A DNA stretch of 64,000 nt from Glycomyces amatae (GCF_020991375.1 NZ_JAJLQZ010000002.1:248001-312000), one strand, 5' to 3'; counted from the stretch's first letter, positions 29,038 to 38,501 are shown. The notes: generated from the sequence alone by a model not told the origin. Program-made: numbers and translations.

Positions 29038-29856
29038 ATGGCAGAGCACACGGCATTCGAACCCGACTTCGACATCTCCCGGCCCACCATCGCCCGCGTC
29101 TACGACGCGCTGCTGGGCGGGAAGGACAACTTCGCCCCCGACCGCGAGGGCGCCGCGGCGTACCTCAAGCACGTCCCCAACGCCGGCGACTGCGCCAAGG
29201 ACAACCGCGCCGCCCTGGTCAAGGGCGTGCAGTACATGGCGAACAAGGGGATCGACCAGTTCCTCGACATCGGCGCGGGCCTGCCCACGATGGAGAACAC
29301 CCACCAGGTCGCCCAGGCGGTCAACCCCGGCGCGAAGGTCGTCTACGTGGACAACGACCCGATCGTGCTCGCGCACGGCCGGGCCCTGCTGGCCACCAAC
29401 GACTCCACGACCGTGGTGACGGCCGACCTGCGCGACCCGCAGGGCATCCTCGACCACCCCGAGGTCAAGGAGATGCTCGACTTCACCCGCCCCATCGGGC
29501 TGATGTTCGTGGGCCTGCACATGCACTTCCACGACAACGAGGGTGCCGACGAGTGGGTGCGCCTGATCATGGACGCCTGCCCCTCGGGCTCCTACCTGTT
29601 CATCACCGACTTCGTCGACACCGGCGAACCGCTCCAGAAGTCCATCGAGCAGGCCGGGCTGGAGAGCCTGGGCAACGGCTGGATCCGCACCCCCGAGCGG
29701 ATCACCGAGCACTTCCTGGGCCTGCCCCTGGTGCCCCCGGGCCTGGACTTCCTGGCCCGCTGGTTCCCCGAGGAGCCCGACAAGGAGGTCCCCGCCCCCG
29801 AGGAGCTGGAGCCGCACCAGCGGATCCTCATGGGCGGCATCGGCTACAAGGCCTGA
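29038..29856 (+). CDS. SAM-dependent methyltransferase, DUF574 family
   Basis: 272 residues behind AGAGGCAGG. 'ARVYDALLGGKDNFAPDREGA' opens the family-specific N-terminus; motif I is 'FLDIGAGLPTMENTHQVAQ', and 'KVVYVDNDPIVLAHGRALL' supplies the acidic residue for SAM ribose. The family (DUF574, 'SAM-dependent methyltransferase' of actinomycetes) has many paralogues and mostly unknown substrates. A second member lies at 30036-30860 on the opposite strand, converging on this one. Confidence 0.88.
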   Translation: MAEHTAFEPDFDISRPTIARVYDALLGGKDNFAPDREGAAAYLKHVPNAGDCAKDNRAALVKGVQYMANKGIDQFLDIGAGLPTMENTHQVAQAVNPGAKVVYVDNDPIVLAHGRALLATNDSTTVVTADLRDPQGILDHPEVKEMLDFTRPIGLMFVGLHMHFHDNEGADEWVRLIMDACPSGSYLFITDFVDTGEPLQKSIEQAGLESLGNGWIRTPERITEHFLGLPLVPPGLDFLARWFPEEPDKEVPAPEELEPHQRILMGGIGYKA

Positions 29857-29875
29857 CCTCGACCCGGCGATACGG

Positions 29876-29903
29876 ACGGCGCGCAGGAGGCCCTGCGCGC
29901 CGT
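29876..29903 (+). terminator. Terminator hairpin, 12-bp stem
   Basis: ACGGCGCGCAGG-AGGC-CCTGCGCGCCGT, 19 bp after the methyltransferase stop, followed by a pyrimidine-rich stretch. Confidence 0.75.
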
Positions 29904-29999
29904 TCCCGTTCCCGGGGAAGCCGCCCCGCCTCACTCGATCGGGTGAAATCCGTCTGCGGCGGTGATCGGCGTCCGGTCACGGCGGCCGTCTCGGACACC

Positions 30000-30031
30000 G
30001 GCCCGCCCGCGCCTGCCGGTGCGGGCGGGCC
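30000..30031 (-). terminator. Terminator hairpin, 11-bp stem
   Basis: GGCCCGCCCGC and GCGGGCGGGCC flank a 10-nt loop, 4 bp beyond the stop of the second, minus-strand methyltransferase. Confidence 0.7.
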
Positions 30032-30035
30032 GCGG

Positions 30036-30860
30036 TCACGCCTTCCTGGCGATCCCGGCCATCTGGGTGCGCTCGTACGGCTCCAGCGCCGCTGTGTCCG
30101 CGACGGGCCGGTCGGGGTCCTCGGGGAACCACCGCGGGATGTACTCCAGTCCCGGCGGGACCATCGCCATGCCCTGGAAGTGGCGTTCCAGGGCCGCGAT
30201 CGGGCGGATCCAGCCGTTGCCGAGCGTCGCGAGGCACGCCGCCGACAGGGCCGCCTGCTCCGACTCGCCCGTGTCCGGCCAGGACGTCAGCAGCAGGTGG
30301 CTGCCCGAGGGCAGGGCGTCCATGAGGGTCGCGATGACGTCGTCGGGGCGCTGCTCGTCGCTGATCTGCATGATCATGCCGACGATCAGCAGCGCGATCG
30401 GCCGCTCGAAGTCCAGGAAGGACCGCAGTTCGGCGCGGGAGAGCAGGTCGACGGGATCGAGCAGGTCCGCCTCGATCACGATGGCGCGGTCGTCGTCCGC
30501 GAGCAGGGTCCGGGCGTGGGCGACCACCACCGGGTCGTGGTCGACGTACACGACCTTCGCCTCCGGGTTGAGCCCCGCGGCGACCTGGTGGGTGTTCTGC
30601 TCGGTCGGCAGGCCGCAGCCGATGTCGATGATCTGGTCGATCCCCGCGGCGCGCACCAGGTACTCCACGCCGCGGATGAGCGCCGAGCGGTTGAGCCGGG
30701 CGCACTCGCGCGCCTGCGGGATGTGCTGGGCGAACACGTCGGCGGCGGCCCGGTCGACCGCGAGGTTGGCGGTGCCGCCCAGCAGCGCGTCGTACACGCG
30801 CGCGGTGGCCGGGACGGTCGGGTCGGTGTCCGGCGGCAGCTCGATGTCGTGGTGGTGCAT
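30036..30860 (-). CDS. SAM-dependent methyltransferase, DUF574 family (second copy)
   Basis: 274 residues, start behind GGAAGGCAGG. It has the same architecture as the copy at 29038: 'ARVYDALLGGTANLAVDR', motif I 'IIDIGCGLPTEQNTHQVA', 'KVVYVDHDPVVVAHARTLL', 'PPGLEYIPRWFPEDPD'. The sequence is clearly diverged, so this is an old duplication or independent acquisition, not a recent repeat. Substrate unknown. Confidence 0.88.
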   Translation of the reverse strand: MHHHDIELPPDTDPTVPATARVYDALLGGTANLAVDRAAADVFAQHIPQARECARLNRSALIRGVEYLVRAAGIDQIIDIGCGLPTEQNTHQVAAGLNPEAKVVYVDHDPVVVAHARTLLADDDRAIVIEADLLDPVDLLSRAELRSFLDFERPIALLIVGMIMQISDEQRPDDVIATLMDALPSGSHLLLTSWPDTGESEQAALSAACLATLGNGWIRPIAALERHFQGMAMVPPGLEYIPRWFPEDPDRPVADTAALEPYERTQMAGIARKA

Positions 30861-31094
30861 GGCCTGCCTTCCCGCCGCGAGCGGCGAACGTCGGATCGGA
30901 GGCGCGGGGCCCGGCCCCGCAGGGGTGTGGCCACCACGCTACCGACTTCCGGCCCCGCGCGCCGGACAGCGAGTACGACTCAGGACTCCGCCGCGCCGGA
31001 CCCGCCGCGAACCCGCCCGAGCCGCGAACGCAACCCAGGCCACCGCCAGGCCCTCACCGCCGCAGGCGAAGGCACATCGGGAGACAATGGACGG

Positions 31095-32330
31095 GTGCTC
31101 CATCCCATCGCGCTCTACTACCCCTACACGCACTTCCACGACCGCAACTGGCTCAAGACCGCCGCCCTCTACTGGCCCCGCATGGCGCGCATCGCACCGC
31201 GCGGCTACACCGACCAGGGCAACCACGAGGCCCGGACGCTCCGAGACGAACTCGACTTCATACTCGACCTCGGACCCGGCGAGTCGGCGCTCCAGCGCGT
31301 GGGAACGAAGGCGCTCGAAGCGCTCGGCATGCACGGCGACCGCATCCGCGACCGGTACCGCATACCCGAACGAGTGGTCCGCACCATCGGCGGCGCCTCC
31401 AGCGCAGGCGAGGAGCGGATCGAGTACCGCTTCCCCGACCTCGGCGACGCCGTGCGGATCGAGGACCCCACCCGCCGCTGGCCGCAGCCCGTCGACGCCC
31501 CCGCCCCCGAGTCGTTCCACCGCCTCATCGGCCTGCACAGCACCAAGGTCCACCACATGCTGCGCCGGAGCCTCGTGGACAACCGGCTGGCCGCGCTCGA
31601 CGACAGCGGCGCCTACGCGGCGGTCCACCCGAACTTCGCCTGGGCCTACATGTGCATGCTCGCCGACGAGATGGCCCACGACGACGGGCTCACCCCCGTC
31701 TCCGACGACGCCTCGGCCTACACCGCCTGCGGCGCATGGACCCCCACCCGCTTCGCCGCGGCACTGCTCGGCGAGGACCTCCACGATCCCCGGCAGGACG
31801 GCGATCCCCAGGCGCAGCTGGCCATGCTCGCCCTGAACGTCGCGATCCCCCGCGACCCGGAGGGCATCCCGATCGAGCGGATCATCGCGGTCCGCAAGCG
31901 CTACGGCGCCGAACTCGACGCGTTCCGCACCCTGATCACCGCGACCGGGCAGGAGCTCGCCGCCGAGCTGGAGAGCGTCCGCCGACCCGCGCTCATCGAG
32001 GCGTACCTCAAGGAGACCGTCGCGCAACGAATCGAGCGGCCGCTCGGAGAACTGCGCCGGGCGATGCGCGGCCTGGGCGTCGAGACGGCCCTGGGCGCGG
32101 CCTCGATCAAATTCGAAGTGCCCGCCGCCGCGACGCTGGCGGCCGGGTGGGCGGCCGGACAGCCCGTCGTCGCCGGAGCGGGAGCCGCGGTCGGCATCGC
32201 GACCTGGTACCGGAACTGGCGCGTGAACCGGGCCGAGCACCTCCGCAACGCCCCCGTCAGCTACCTGTGGAGGGTCGAGCGCGGACTCTCCGGCCCGGAC
32301 CTGCTGCGCCGCCTCCTCGGCCCCCGCTGA
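31095..32330 (+). CDS. DUF6236-like protein
   Basis: 411 residues from a GTG. The opening 'LHPIALYYPYTHFHDRNWL' with 'KTAALYWPRMARIAP' resembles DUF6236 proteins, which I recognise only by this N-terminal pattern. The middle has 'TKVHHMLRRSLVDN' and 'WAYMCMLADEMAH'; the C-terminal part has a Gly/Ala-rich hydrophobic stretch ('AGWAAGQPVVAGAGAAVGIA') that may span or touch the membrane. GGGAGA lies about 11 nt before the GTG; GACAAT 6 nt before it could alternatively be a leaderless -10. Function unknown; such proteins often sit in variable regions. Confidence 0.65.
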   Translation: MLHPIALYYPYTHFHDRNWLKTAALYWPRMARIAPRGYTDQGNHEARTLRDELDFILDLGPGESALQRVGTKALEALGMHGDRIRDRYRIPERVVRTIGGASSAGEERIEYRFPDLGDAVRIEDPTRRWPQPVDAPAPESFHRLIGLHSTKVHHMLRRSLVDNRLAALDDSGAYAAVHPNFAWAYMCMLADEMAHDDGLTPVSDDASAYTACGAWTPTRFAAALLGEDLHDPRQDGDPQAQLAMLALNVAIPRDPEGIPIERIIAVRKRYGAELDAFRTLITATGQELAAELESVRRPALIEAYLKETVAQRIERPLGELRRAMRGLGVETALGAASIKFEVPAAATLAAGWAAGQPVVAGAGAAVGIATWYRNWRVNRAEHLRNAPVSYLWRVERGLSGPDLLRRLLGPR

Positions 32331-32415
32331 ACCGGCCCGGACCGATGAGTTCCGCCGCCCCGCCTCGTCTACCCGTGCACAAGGACCCGCACGAACGATG
32401 AGAGGACGCGGCGCC

Positions 32416-32844
32416 ATGAGGAATGAGAAGCTCGAACTGCTCGACGGGCTCGTCGGCTCCTGGAAGCTGACCCTGTCGGACGCCTGGTTCCTCGAACCCG
32501 AGGGCGCCGAGGGCTACGGATCGGCCGAGATCGAATGGCTCGGCGACGCCTTCGTGGTGATGAAGTGCGACCTCGACGGCGACCTGACCGTCGTCTTCGG
32601 CCGCAGCGACGCCAACGACGCCTACACCGCCCTCTACCAGGACGACCGCGGCGTCTGCCGCGTCTTCGCGATGACCTTCGAGGACTCGCGCTGGACGCTG
32701 GTGCGCGAGGACCCCGACTTCCACCAGCGGTGGATCGCCGAAGTCGGACCCGACCTGATCCGCGGACGCTGGGAGGCCTCCGACGACCAGGGCGAGACCT
32801 GGCGGAAGGACTTCGACCTCACCTACGAGCGCGTCGAGTCCTGA
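32416..32844 (+). CDS. DUF1579-like small beta-barrel protein
   Basis: 142 residues, start behind AGAGGA. 'LLDGLVGSWKLTLSDAWFLEP' and the alternating strands ending 'WRKDFDLTYERVES' suggest a DUF1579/nitrobindin-like beta-barrel, a fold that binds hydrophobic ligands or haem. No residue diagnostic for haem was seen. Free-standing. Confidence 0.65.
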   Translation: MRNEKLELLDGLVGSWKLTLSDAWFLEPEGAEGYGSAEIEWLGDAFVVMKCDLDGDLTVVFGRSDANDAYTALYQDDRGVCRVFAMTFEDSRWTLVREDPDFHQRWIAEVGPDLIRGRWEASDDQGETWRKDFDLTYERVES

Positions 32845-33006
32845 ACGGCACCGGCGGCGCGGCGCCGTCTCGCCCCCGCCCGGGCCGACGACGGCCCTAC
32901 GACCTGCCGACGAGGGCCCCTACGCCGCCGGACCGATGGCGATCGCGCGCCCGCCCCATAGCCTTGGCCCCGTCAACCGGTCTGCGGACCCAGCGGAAGG
33001 AACGAC

Positions 33007-33861
33007 ATGGCCACGAACACCACCGGCACCGGATGGGACACCGGCGCGCTCGACCTGGACGCCTACGCCGAACGCATCGGCTACCGCGGCCCGCTCCGCC
33101 CCGACCTCGAGACCTTCACCGCCCTGCACCGCCACCACATCGCCAACGTGCCCTTCGAGAACCTCGACATCATGCTCGGCACGGGCCCCGGCGTCGCGCT
33201 CGCCGACATCGCGGCGAAGATCGTCCACCACCGGCGCGGCGGCTACTGCTACGAGATGAACCTGCTGTTCGCCGCCGCCCTCGACCGCATCGGCGTCCCC
33301 GTGCGCCGACAGCTCATCCGCATCGGCGACCCGCTCGAGCACGCCCGCCCGCGCTCGCACCTCGTCGCCCTCGTCGAACTCGACGGCCGGACCTGGCTGG
33401 GCGACGTCGGCTTCGGCTCCGGCGCCGCCGAGCCGCTCCCGGTCGACCGCGCCGCCGTCTCCGAACAGGGCGGATGGACCTACCGCGTCACCGAGCCGCT
33501 CGCCGACGGCGACCGGCGGGTCCAGGAGCTGCGGGCCGGGCAGTGGGAGACGATGTACACCCTCATCCCCGACGCCACGTACCCGGTGGACGTGGCACTG
33601 GCCAACGAGAGCACCTCGACCAGCCCGAGCTCGCCGTTCACCCGCCGGCCCGTCGTCGTCAAGCGCGGCCCGGAGACCGAGCTCAGGCTCCTCGGCCGCA
33701 CCCTCGCCGAGACCGACCGGGACCGCCGCGACACCTCGCGGGAGATCGCTGACGACCAGTACGCGGCGACACTGGCCGAGCGGTTCGGCCTCGAACTCAC
33801 CGAGCAGGAGGCGAAGCGGGTGACCGCCGCGATCCCGCCCGAACCGGAGACGACCGGCTGA
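33007..33861 (+). CDS. nat: Arylamine N-acetyltransferase
   Basis: 284 residues behind AAGGAAC. The catalytic triad of the NAT family is visible: Cys in 'RRGGYCYEMNLLF', His in 'RPRSHLVALVELDG' and Asp in 'WLGDVGFGSG'. 'HHIANVPFENLDIM' is the conserved N-terminal element. It transfers acetyl (or propionyl) from CoA to arylamines, hydrazines or similar; in antibiotic producers relatives form amides. No biosynthetic neighbours point to a special substrate. Its last 65 bp overlap the convergent membrane protein gene. Confidence 0.93.
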   Translation: MATNTTGTGWDTGALDLDAYAERIGYRGPLRPDLETFTALHRHHIANVPFENLDIMLGTGPGVALADIAAKIVHHRRGGYCYEMNLLFAAALDRIGVPVRRQLIRIGDPLEHARPRSHLVALVELDGRTWLGDVGFGSGAAEPLPVDRAAVSEQGGWTYRVTEPLADGDRRVQELRAGQWETMYTLIPDATYPVDVALANESTSTSPSSPFTRRPVVVKRGPETELRLLGRTLAETDRDRRDTSREIADDQYAATLAERFGLELTEQEAKRVTAAIPPEPETTG

Positions 33862-34663
33862 GGCCGGGAGCGCCCGGCGGTAACCACCAGCGGACGGCAC
33901 TGCGCCCGGCGTCCCCCACACCGTCGAGAGCGCGGCCGCGGAGCAGCCGGAGCCCGAGCGGGACGAGGACGGCGCAGGCCGCGGCCGCGGCGAGGACGTC
34001 GAGGAGGTGGCTCTCCTTGAGCGCGCCGACCCACATCGAGCCGGCCCACAGCAGGACCGCGCAGCGGGCGAGGCCGAAGACCCGGGCCCGGTAGGCCCCC
34101 ACGACCAGGAGGAGGGTGCCGAGGTAGGACAGGGCCGCGCACCAGACCACGATCCTCCAGGGCCCGTAGGACAGCGTCGCGTAGGAGCCGAGGGCGAAGT
34201 CCGCGGCGGCCTCGGCGCCCGCCTGCTCGGCCATGACGAACGCGGCCTGCTCCACCCCGCCCCAGTACAGGCGCGAGAACAGGCCGAGGACCACCAGCGA
34301 AGCGCCCCACCAGCCCAGACGCGGCGAAGCGGCGGCGACCACCCGCGCCAGCGCCGGATAGGCCAAGGCGAGGACGAGCGCGCCGAGCATGAACACGGCG
34401 AACCCGGTCAGCACCCAGCCGGGGCTCGCCGCATACGTCGCCAGCGTCATCGGGGCGGCGAACGGGCGGTCGCGCAGGTCCGCCCAGCGTTCGGGCGTCA
34501 GCAGGTCGGAATGGGCCGGGAGGTAGCGCAAGAGCAGGCCCAGGAACCAGAGCGCGGGCCCGGCGACCAGCGCGGCGCCGCCGATGAGCGGCCCGGGGAA
34601 CCAGGTGTCGGCGTCGTGGCGGGCGGGGGTCGACCAGGCTTGAAGGCGTTGCAGTCTCGTCAT
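33797..34663 (-). CDS. Multi-pass membrane protein of unknown function
   Basis: 288 residues, GGAGG just before ATG 34663. Six or seven hydrophobic helices ('LIGGAALVAGPALWFLGLLL', 'GWVLTGFAVFMLGALVLALA', 'WWGASLVVLGLFSRLYWGG') and conserved-looking charged residues in loops ('RYLPAHSDLLTPERWADL'). The C-terminal ~40 residues are Arg/Ser/Pro-rich and lie in the overlap with the convergent NAT gene, so they may be dispensable. Family not recognised with confidence. Confidence 0.75.
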   Translation of the reverse strand: MTRLQRLQAWSTPARHDADTWFPGPLIGGAALVAGPALWFLGLLLRYLPAHSDLLTPERWADLRDRPFAAPMTLATYAASPGWVLTGFAVFMLGALVLALAYPALARVVAAASPRLGWWGASLVVLGLFSRLYWGGVEQAAFVMAEQAGAEAAADFALGSYATLSYGPWRIVVWCAALSYLGTLLLVVGAYRARVFGLARCAVLLWAGSMWVGALKESHLLDVLAAAAACAVLVPLGLRLLRGRALDGVGDAGRSAVRWWLPPGAPGLSRSSPVRAGSRRSPASPPAR

Positions 34664-34781
34664 GCCTCCAGCATCGGGAGAACGGGCCGCCGCGGCATCT
34701 GCCGAACGATCCGGCCGGAGGTCGCTTTAGTAGGGGGTCGGGCTCATGCCCCGGAAGGAGGCCGACCGGTTCGGGCGCGGC

Positions 34782-34787
34782 TAGGCT
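34782..34787 (+). promoter_or_regulatory. -10 box of probable leaderless promoter
   Basis: TAGGCT ends 6 nt before the histidine kinase ATG at 34794; no ribosome-binding site intervenes. Confidence 0.45.
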
Positions 34788-34793
34788 CGGCGG

Positions 34794-35969
34794 ATGATCA
34801 CGGTCCCGGCCCGGATGCGACGGCCCGCGCTCGCGGCGGCCGCGGCGGCGCTGGTATGCGGCGCGGCGCTCCTGCCCGGCGACACCGGCCCCGCCGGGCA
34901 TCTCGCCGACTCGACCGGCGCGGCCCCGAGCCCGTGGGCGGCGCTGCTCCTCGCGCTCGCCACGGCGGCGGCCCTGTGGCGGGCGCCCGCCGTCTGGCCG
35001 CTGGCGGCGGTCGTGGCCGCGGCGCCCTTCATCGACGCCACCGGCGCGAACGCGTGCCTGGCGATCGCCTCCTTCGCGGCGGCCGGGCGGCTGCGCCGCC
35101 CCGGAAGCCGAGCCGGGTACCTCCTCGCAGGCACCCTGTGGGCGGTGCTGCCGACGATCGCCGGTCTCGCACTGCGAGCCGCCGGACCCGGCGCCGCACT
35201 ACAGGGCGCCCTCGGCACGGCGCTGCTCTTCGTCTGGCTGCCGTTCGCACTCGGGCTGTGGCTGCACGCCCGCCGGCAGGTCCTCGCCGAGGCCCGGGAG
35301 CGCGCCGAACGGCTCGAACGCGAACAGCAGGCCACGGCCGAGCGGGCCCGGGCCCAGGAGCGGGCGCGGGTCGCCCACGACATGCACGACGTCGTCGCCC
35401 ACCGGGTCTCCTTGATGGTCCTGCACGCGGGCGGGCTCGAGGTCAACGCGACCGACAGGGAGACCGCCGAGACCGCCGAACTCATCCGCGCGACCGGAGT
35501 CGAGGCCCTGGAGCAGCTGCGCGACGTCCTCGGCGTCCTCCGCGCCGCCGAACCGGCGCTGACACCTTCGGCCGACCTGGAGCGGCTCGTGGCGGACTCG
35601 GCCCGAGCGGGCGTACCGGTCTCGCTGCACTGCACCGGCTCACTCGACGAGGTGCCGACGCCGCTGGCCCGGACCGTGTACCGGACGGCGCGCGAGGCGC
35701 TGACGAACGTGCACAAGCACGCGGGCGCCGCACCCACGGTGGTCGAGGTGGACTGCGCGCCCCATCTCGTCGCGCTGCGCGTCCGCAACGCACCGCCCCC
35801 GCGGCCGGTCGAGGCCCTGCCCGGCACCGGCACCGGCCTCGTGGCGGCCCGCGAGGCGGCGACGCTGCTCGGCGGGACCATGACGGCCGGGCCCCGACCC
35901 GGCGGCGGCTACGAACTGGCCGTCGAACTCCCGCGCGCGACAGCGGCGGCCGACCGGAGGGCGCCATGA
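34794..35969 (+). CDS. NarL-type sensor histidine kinase (HisKA_3)
   Basis: 391 residues. Five or so N-terminal hydrophobic helices form the sensor (no large extracellular domain), then a coiled stretch ('ARRQVLAEARERAERLEREQ') and the HisKA_3 dimerisation domain with the phospho-His in 'RARVAHDMHDVVAHRVSLM'. The ATPase domain shows the N box 'TAREALTNVHKHAGA' and the G-box 'GTGTGLVAAREAATLLGGTM'. It pairs with the response regulator whose ATG overlaps its stop (ATGA). The signal is unknown, probably membrane or envelope stress. Confidence 0.92.
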   Translation: MITVPARMRRPALAAAAAALVCGAALLPGDTGPAGHLADSTGAAPSPWAALLLALATAAALWRAPAVWPLAAVVAAAPFIDATGANACLAIASFAAAGRLRRPGSRAGYLLAGTLWAVLPTIAGLALRAAGPGAALQGALGTALLFVWLPFALGLWLHARRQVLAEARERAERLEREQQATAERARAQERARVAHDMHDVVAHRVSLMVLHAGGLEVNATDRETAETAELIRATGVEALEQLRDVLGVLRAAEPALTPSADLERLVADSARAGVPVSLHCTGSLDEVPTPLARTVYRTAREALTNVHKHAGAAPTVVEVDCAPHLVALRVRNAPPPRPVEALPGTGTGLVAAREAATLLGGTMTAGPRPGGGYELAVELPRATAAADRRAP

Positions 35970-36613
35970 CGATCCGCATCGCCATCGCCGACGACGAGCC
36001 GCTGGTCCGCGCCGGCCTGCGCATGGTGCTGCGGCCCGCCGCCGACATCGAGGTGGTGGCGGAGGCCGGCGACGGGCGCGAAGCCCTCGCGGCGATCACC
36101 GCCACCCGCCCCGACGTCGCGCTGGTCGACATCCGCATGCCCGGCATGGACGGCCTCAGCGTGCTCGGCGAACTCGCGCACCGCAACGTCGCCACCGCCG
36201 TGATCGTGCTGACGACGTTCGACCTCGACGACTACGTCCACACCGCGCTCACCCTCGGCGCGGCCGGGTTCCTGCTCAAGGACACGCCGCCGCACGCCCT
36301 CGCCGAGGCCGTCCGCACGGTCGCCTCCGGCGACGCGATGCTCAGCCCCTCGGTCACCCGCCGCCTCATCGACGCCTACGCGCAGCGCGCTCCCGCGGCC
36401 GCCCGCGCCGCGAGGGACCGGCTGTCGGCCCTGACGCCGCGCGAGCGGGCCGTGGTCGCCCAAGTCGCCCGAGGCCGCTCCAACACGCAGGCGGCCCGCG
36501 AGCTCGGCATGACCGAGACCACCGTGAAAGCCCACGTCAGCCGCGTCCTGACCAAACTGGGCCTCGAGAACCGGGTCCAGATCGCACTCCTGGCCCGAGA
36601 CGCCGAGCACTGA
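35966..36613 (+). CDS. NarL/LuxR-type response regulator
   Basis: 215 residues. The receiver has 'IADDEPLVRAGL' (acid pair), phospho-Asp in 'DVALVDIRMPGMDGL' and 'LLKDTPPHALAEAV' (Lys). The C-terminal LuxR helix-turn-helix is 'LTPRERAVVAQVARGRSN' followed by 'TETTVKAHVSRVLTKLGL'. Cognate partner of the overlapping kinase. The target genes are not evident locally. Confidence 0.94.
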   Translation: MTIRIAIADDEPLVRAGLRMVLRPAADIEVVAEAGDGREALAAITATRPDVALVDIRMPGMDGLSVLGELAHRNVATAVIVLTTFDLDDYVHTALTLGAAGFLLKDTPPHALAEAVRTVASGDAMLSPSVTRRLIDAYAQRAPAAARAARDRLSALTPRERAVVAQVARGRSNTQAARELGMTETTVKAHVSRVLTKLGLENRVQIALLARDAEH

Positions 36614-36660
36614 CACGGCCGGCGGACAGGAGCCCCTTGCCGACTGGGCCCGAGCGCCCG

Positions 36661-37413
36661 TCAGGGGCGGCTCGGGAGCCTGGTCTCGCCCGCGGGCAGG
36701 CGCACCGCCTTCTCGACCAGCCCGGCGACCTCCCCCGCCGGGACCGGCGAACCGGAGGTCCGCGCCACCCACGCCAGGAAGTCGGCGACCCCCTCGGCGG
36801 GCAGCTCCTCCAGATAGGGCCGGACGTACACCGGCGTCTCCGGCGCGCTGCGCCAGCTCTCGGCGAGCGCGCCCGCGTCCACCGCGTCCCAGCCGAGGGC
36901 GTCGAGGAACCGCACCGCCTCGGCCTTCGCCGCGGCGTCGTCGCCGAAGACCGGCAGGGCGCTCCGGTCGCCCGCCCCCGCGGGCCGGGCCAGGCCCACG
37001 ATGTGGCTGAACGCGATGTTGTTGAAGGCCTTGACGACCCGCGCCCCCGGCAGGCGGCGCTGCAACAGCTCGCTGGAGGTCAGCCCGCCATCGTCCAGCA
37101 CCGGGAGGTGGCCGTCGCGCTGCGGGTAGTAGTTCGCCGTGTCCAGCACGGTCCTGCCCGCCAGCGCCTCGGCGGGGAGCCGGTCGAAGGCCGTCAAGGG
37201 AACAGCAGCCACGACCAGGTCCGCCGCCGCGGCCTCGGCGGCAGTGGCCGCCCGGGCCCGGGGGCCCAGGTCGGCGGCCAGGCCCGCCAGCGTCTCGGGG
37301 CCGCGGGAGTTGCTGAGGACGACCGTGAAGCCCGCCGCGACGGCGAGGCGCGCGACGGCGCCGCCGATCATGCCGCTGCCGATGAGTCCGACGGTTCCGG
37401 TGGTTCCGGGCAT
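36661..37413 (-). CDS. NADPH-dependent F420 reductase-type oxidoreductase
   Basis: 250 residues. The N-terminal Rossmann motif 'VGLIGSGMIGGAVARLAVAAG' (GxGxxG) is followed by 'VVLSNSRGPETL', where Ser-Asn-Ser-Arg favours NADP. 'VVAAVPLTAFDRL' and 'VKAFNNIAFSHI' match the F420:NADP oxidoreductase-like family. In actinobacteria such proteins act on F420 or simply as NADP reductases. It is divergent from the MmyB-like regulator, which may control it. Confidence 0.85.
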   Translation of the reverse strand: MPGTTGTVGLIGSGMIGGAVARLAVAAGFTVVLSNSRGPETLAGLAADLGPRARAATAAEAAAADLVVAAVPLTAFDRLPAEALAGRTVLDTANYYPQRDGHLPVLDDGGLTSSELLQRRLPGARVVKAFNNIAFSHIVGLARPAGAGDRSALPVFGDDAAAKAEAVRFLDALGWDAVDAGALAESWRSAPETPVYVRPYLEELPAEGVADFLAWVARTSGSPVPAGEVAGLVEKAVRLPAGETRLPSRP

Positions 37414-37541
37414 TGCCTTGCTCCATTCGCTCGAAGATCGGTTTCCCCGACGAAGCCTGGCGCGGCCCGCCCGCCCCCGCCAGAGCCGAGCGCTGCCTAC
37501 TCACGGCGTGATCACCCACGGCCCGCGGGAATCCGCCGGAG

Positions 37542-37547
37542 TACGGT
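37542..37547 (+). promoter_or_regulatory. -10 box of probable leaderless promoter
   Basis: TACGGT ends 6 nt before ATG 37554 of the MmyB-like regulator, in the 140-bp divergent gap. Confidence 0.45.
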
Positions 37548-37553
37548 TGCCGC

Positions 37554-38387
37554 ATGGACCACCGGACCGAGCTGCGCGAGTTCCTCAAATCGCGGCGGGC
37601 CCGCCTGCGGCCCGGGGACGTCGGACTCCGCGACTACGGCCGGACGCGCCGGGTCGCGGGACTGCGCCGCGAGGAGCTGGCCCGGCTGGCAAGCGTCAGC
37701 ATCGCCCACTACACGCGGCTGGAGCAGGGCCGGGGCGAGCAGGTCTCGGACGAGGTCCTCGACGCGATCGGCGCCGCGCTGCGGCTGGACCCCGACGAAC
37801 TGGCCTACCTCCACTCGATCGCGCGCCGCCCGAGGCCGTGCGCGGTCGCCGAGAAGCACGCCGAGGACGTCCCGGCGGGGCTGCGGTTCCTGATGGAGTC
37901 CCTCCCGCTCACCCCTGCGCTGCTCCTCGGACCGCAGACCCAGATCGTGGGCTGGAACGACCTCGCCCTCGCCGTCTTCGGGGACTTCACCGCCCTGCCG
38001 CCCCAGCGGCGCACGTTCTCGCACCTGCTGTTCACCCGAGCGCACTCGCGCGACCTGCACGGCGAGGGCTGGGAGGACGCCGCCCGCGACCACGTGGCGC
38101 ACCTGCGGTTCCTGTACGGGCGGTACACCGGGAGCCTCGCGATCGCGGCGCACATCGAGGACATGCGCGCGCTCAGCGCCGACTTCGCGCGGATGTGGGC
38201 GGAGCACCCGGTCGCGCGGCTGCGGACCCGGTCCTATGTGCTCCGCCATCCGGTCGTCGGGGAGCTGACCCTCCACGGCGAGCGCATCTCCCTGCCCGAC
38301 AGGCCCTCCTGCTACGGCATGGACCTGTTCGCCGCCGAACCGGGCTCGGCCTCGGACGAGGCGCTGCGCCGGCTCGGCGGCCGGTAG
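37554..38387 (+). CDS. XRE-family regulator with MmyB-like ligand-binding domain
   Basis: 277 residues. The helix-turn-helix region 'RVAGLRREELARLASVSIAH' continues 'YTRLEQGRGEQVSDEVLDAI'. The rest is the MmyB-like PAS-related domain ('LLLGPQTQIVGWNDLALAVF', 'LRFLYGRYTGSL', 'LRTRSYVLRHPVVGELTL'), reported to bind fatty acids or small ligands in homologues. It is divergent from an NADPH oxidoreductase, a frequent pairing for this family, and probably regulates it. Confidence 0.9.
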   Translation: MDHRTELREFLKSRRARLRPGDVGLRDYGRTRRVAGLRREELARLASVSIAHYTRLEQGRGEQVSDEVLDAIGAALRLDPDELAYLHSIARRPRPCAVAEKHAEDVPAGLRFLMESLPLTPALLLGPQTQIVGWNDLALAVFGDFTALPPQRRTFSHLLFTRAHSRDLHGEGWEDAARDHVAHLRFLYGRYTGSLAIAAHIEDMRALSADFARMWAEHPVARLRTRSYVLRHPVVGELTLHGERISLPDRPSCYGMDLFAAEPGSASDEALRRLGGR

Positions 38388-38501
38388 AACCGCACGGCGC
38401 CGGGCCCTGCCGCGTGCGGATCGCCGTTCGCCTCGGTGAGGGCGCGGCGCCGCCGCGCTCCTTCTTCGACATGTGAGCGGACCCGGGCCGAGAACGAGGT
38501 G

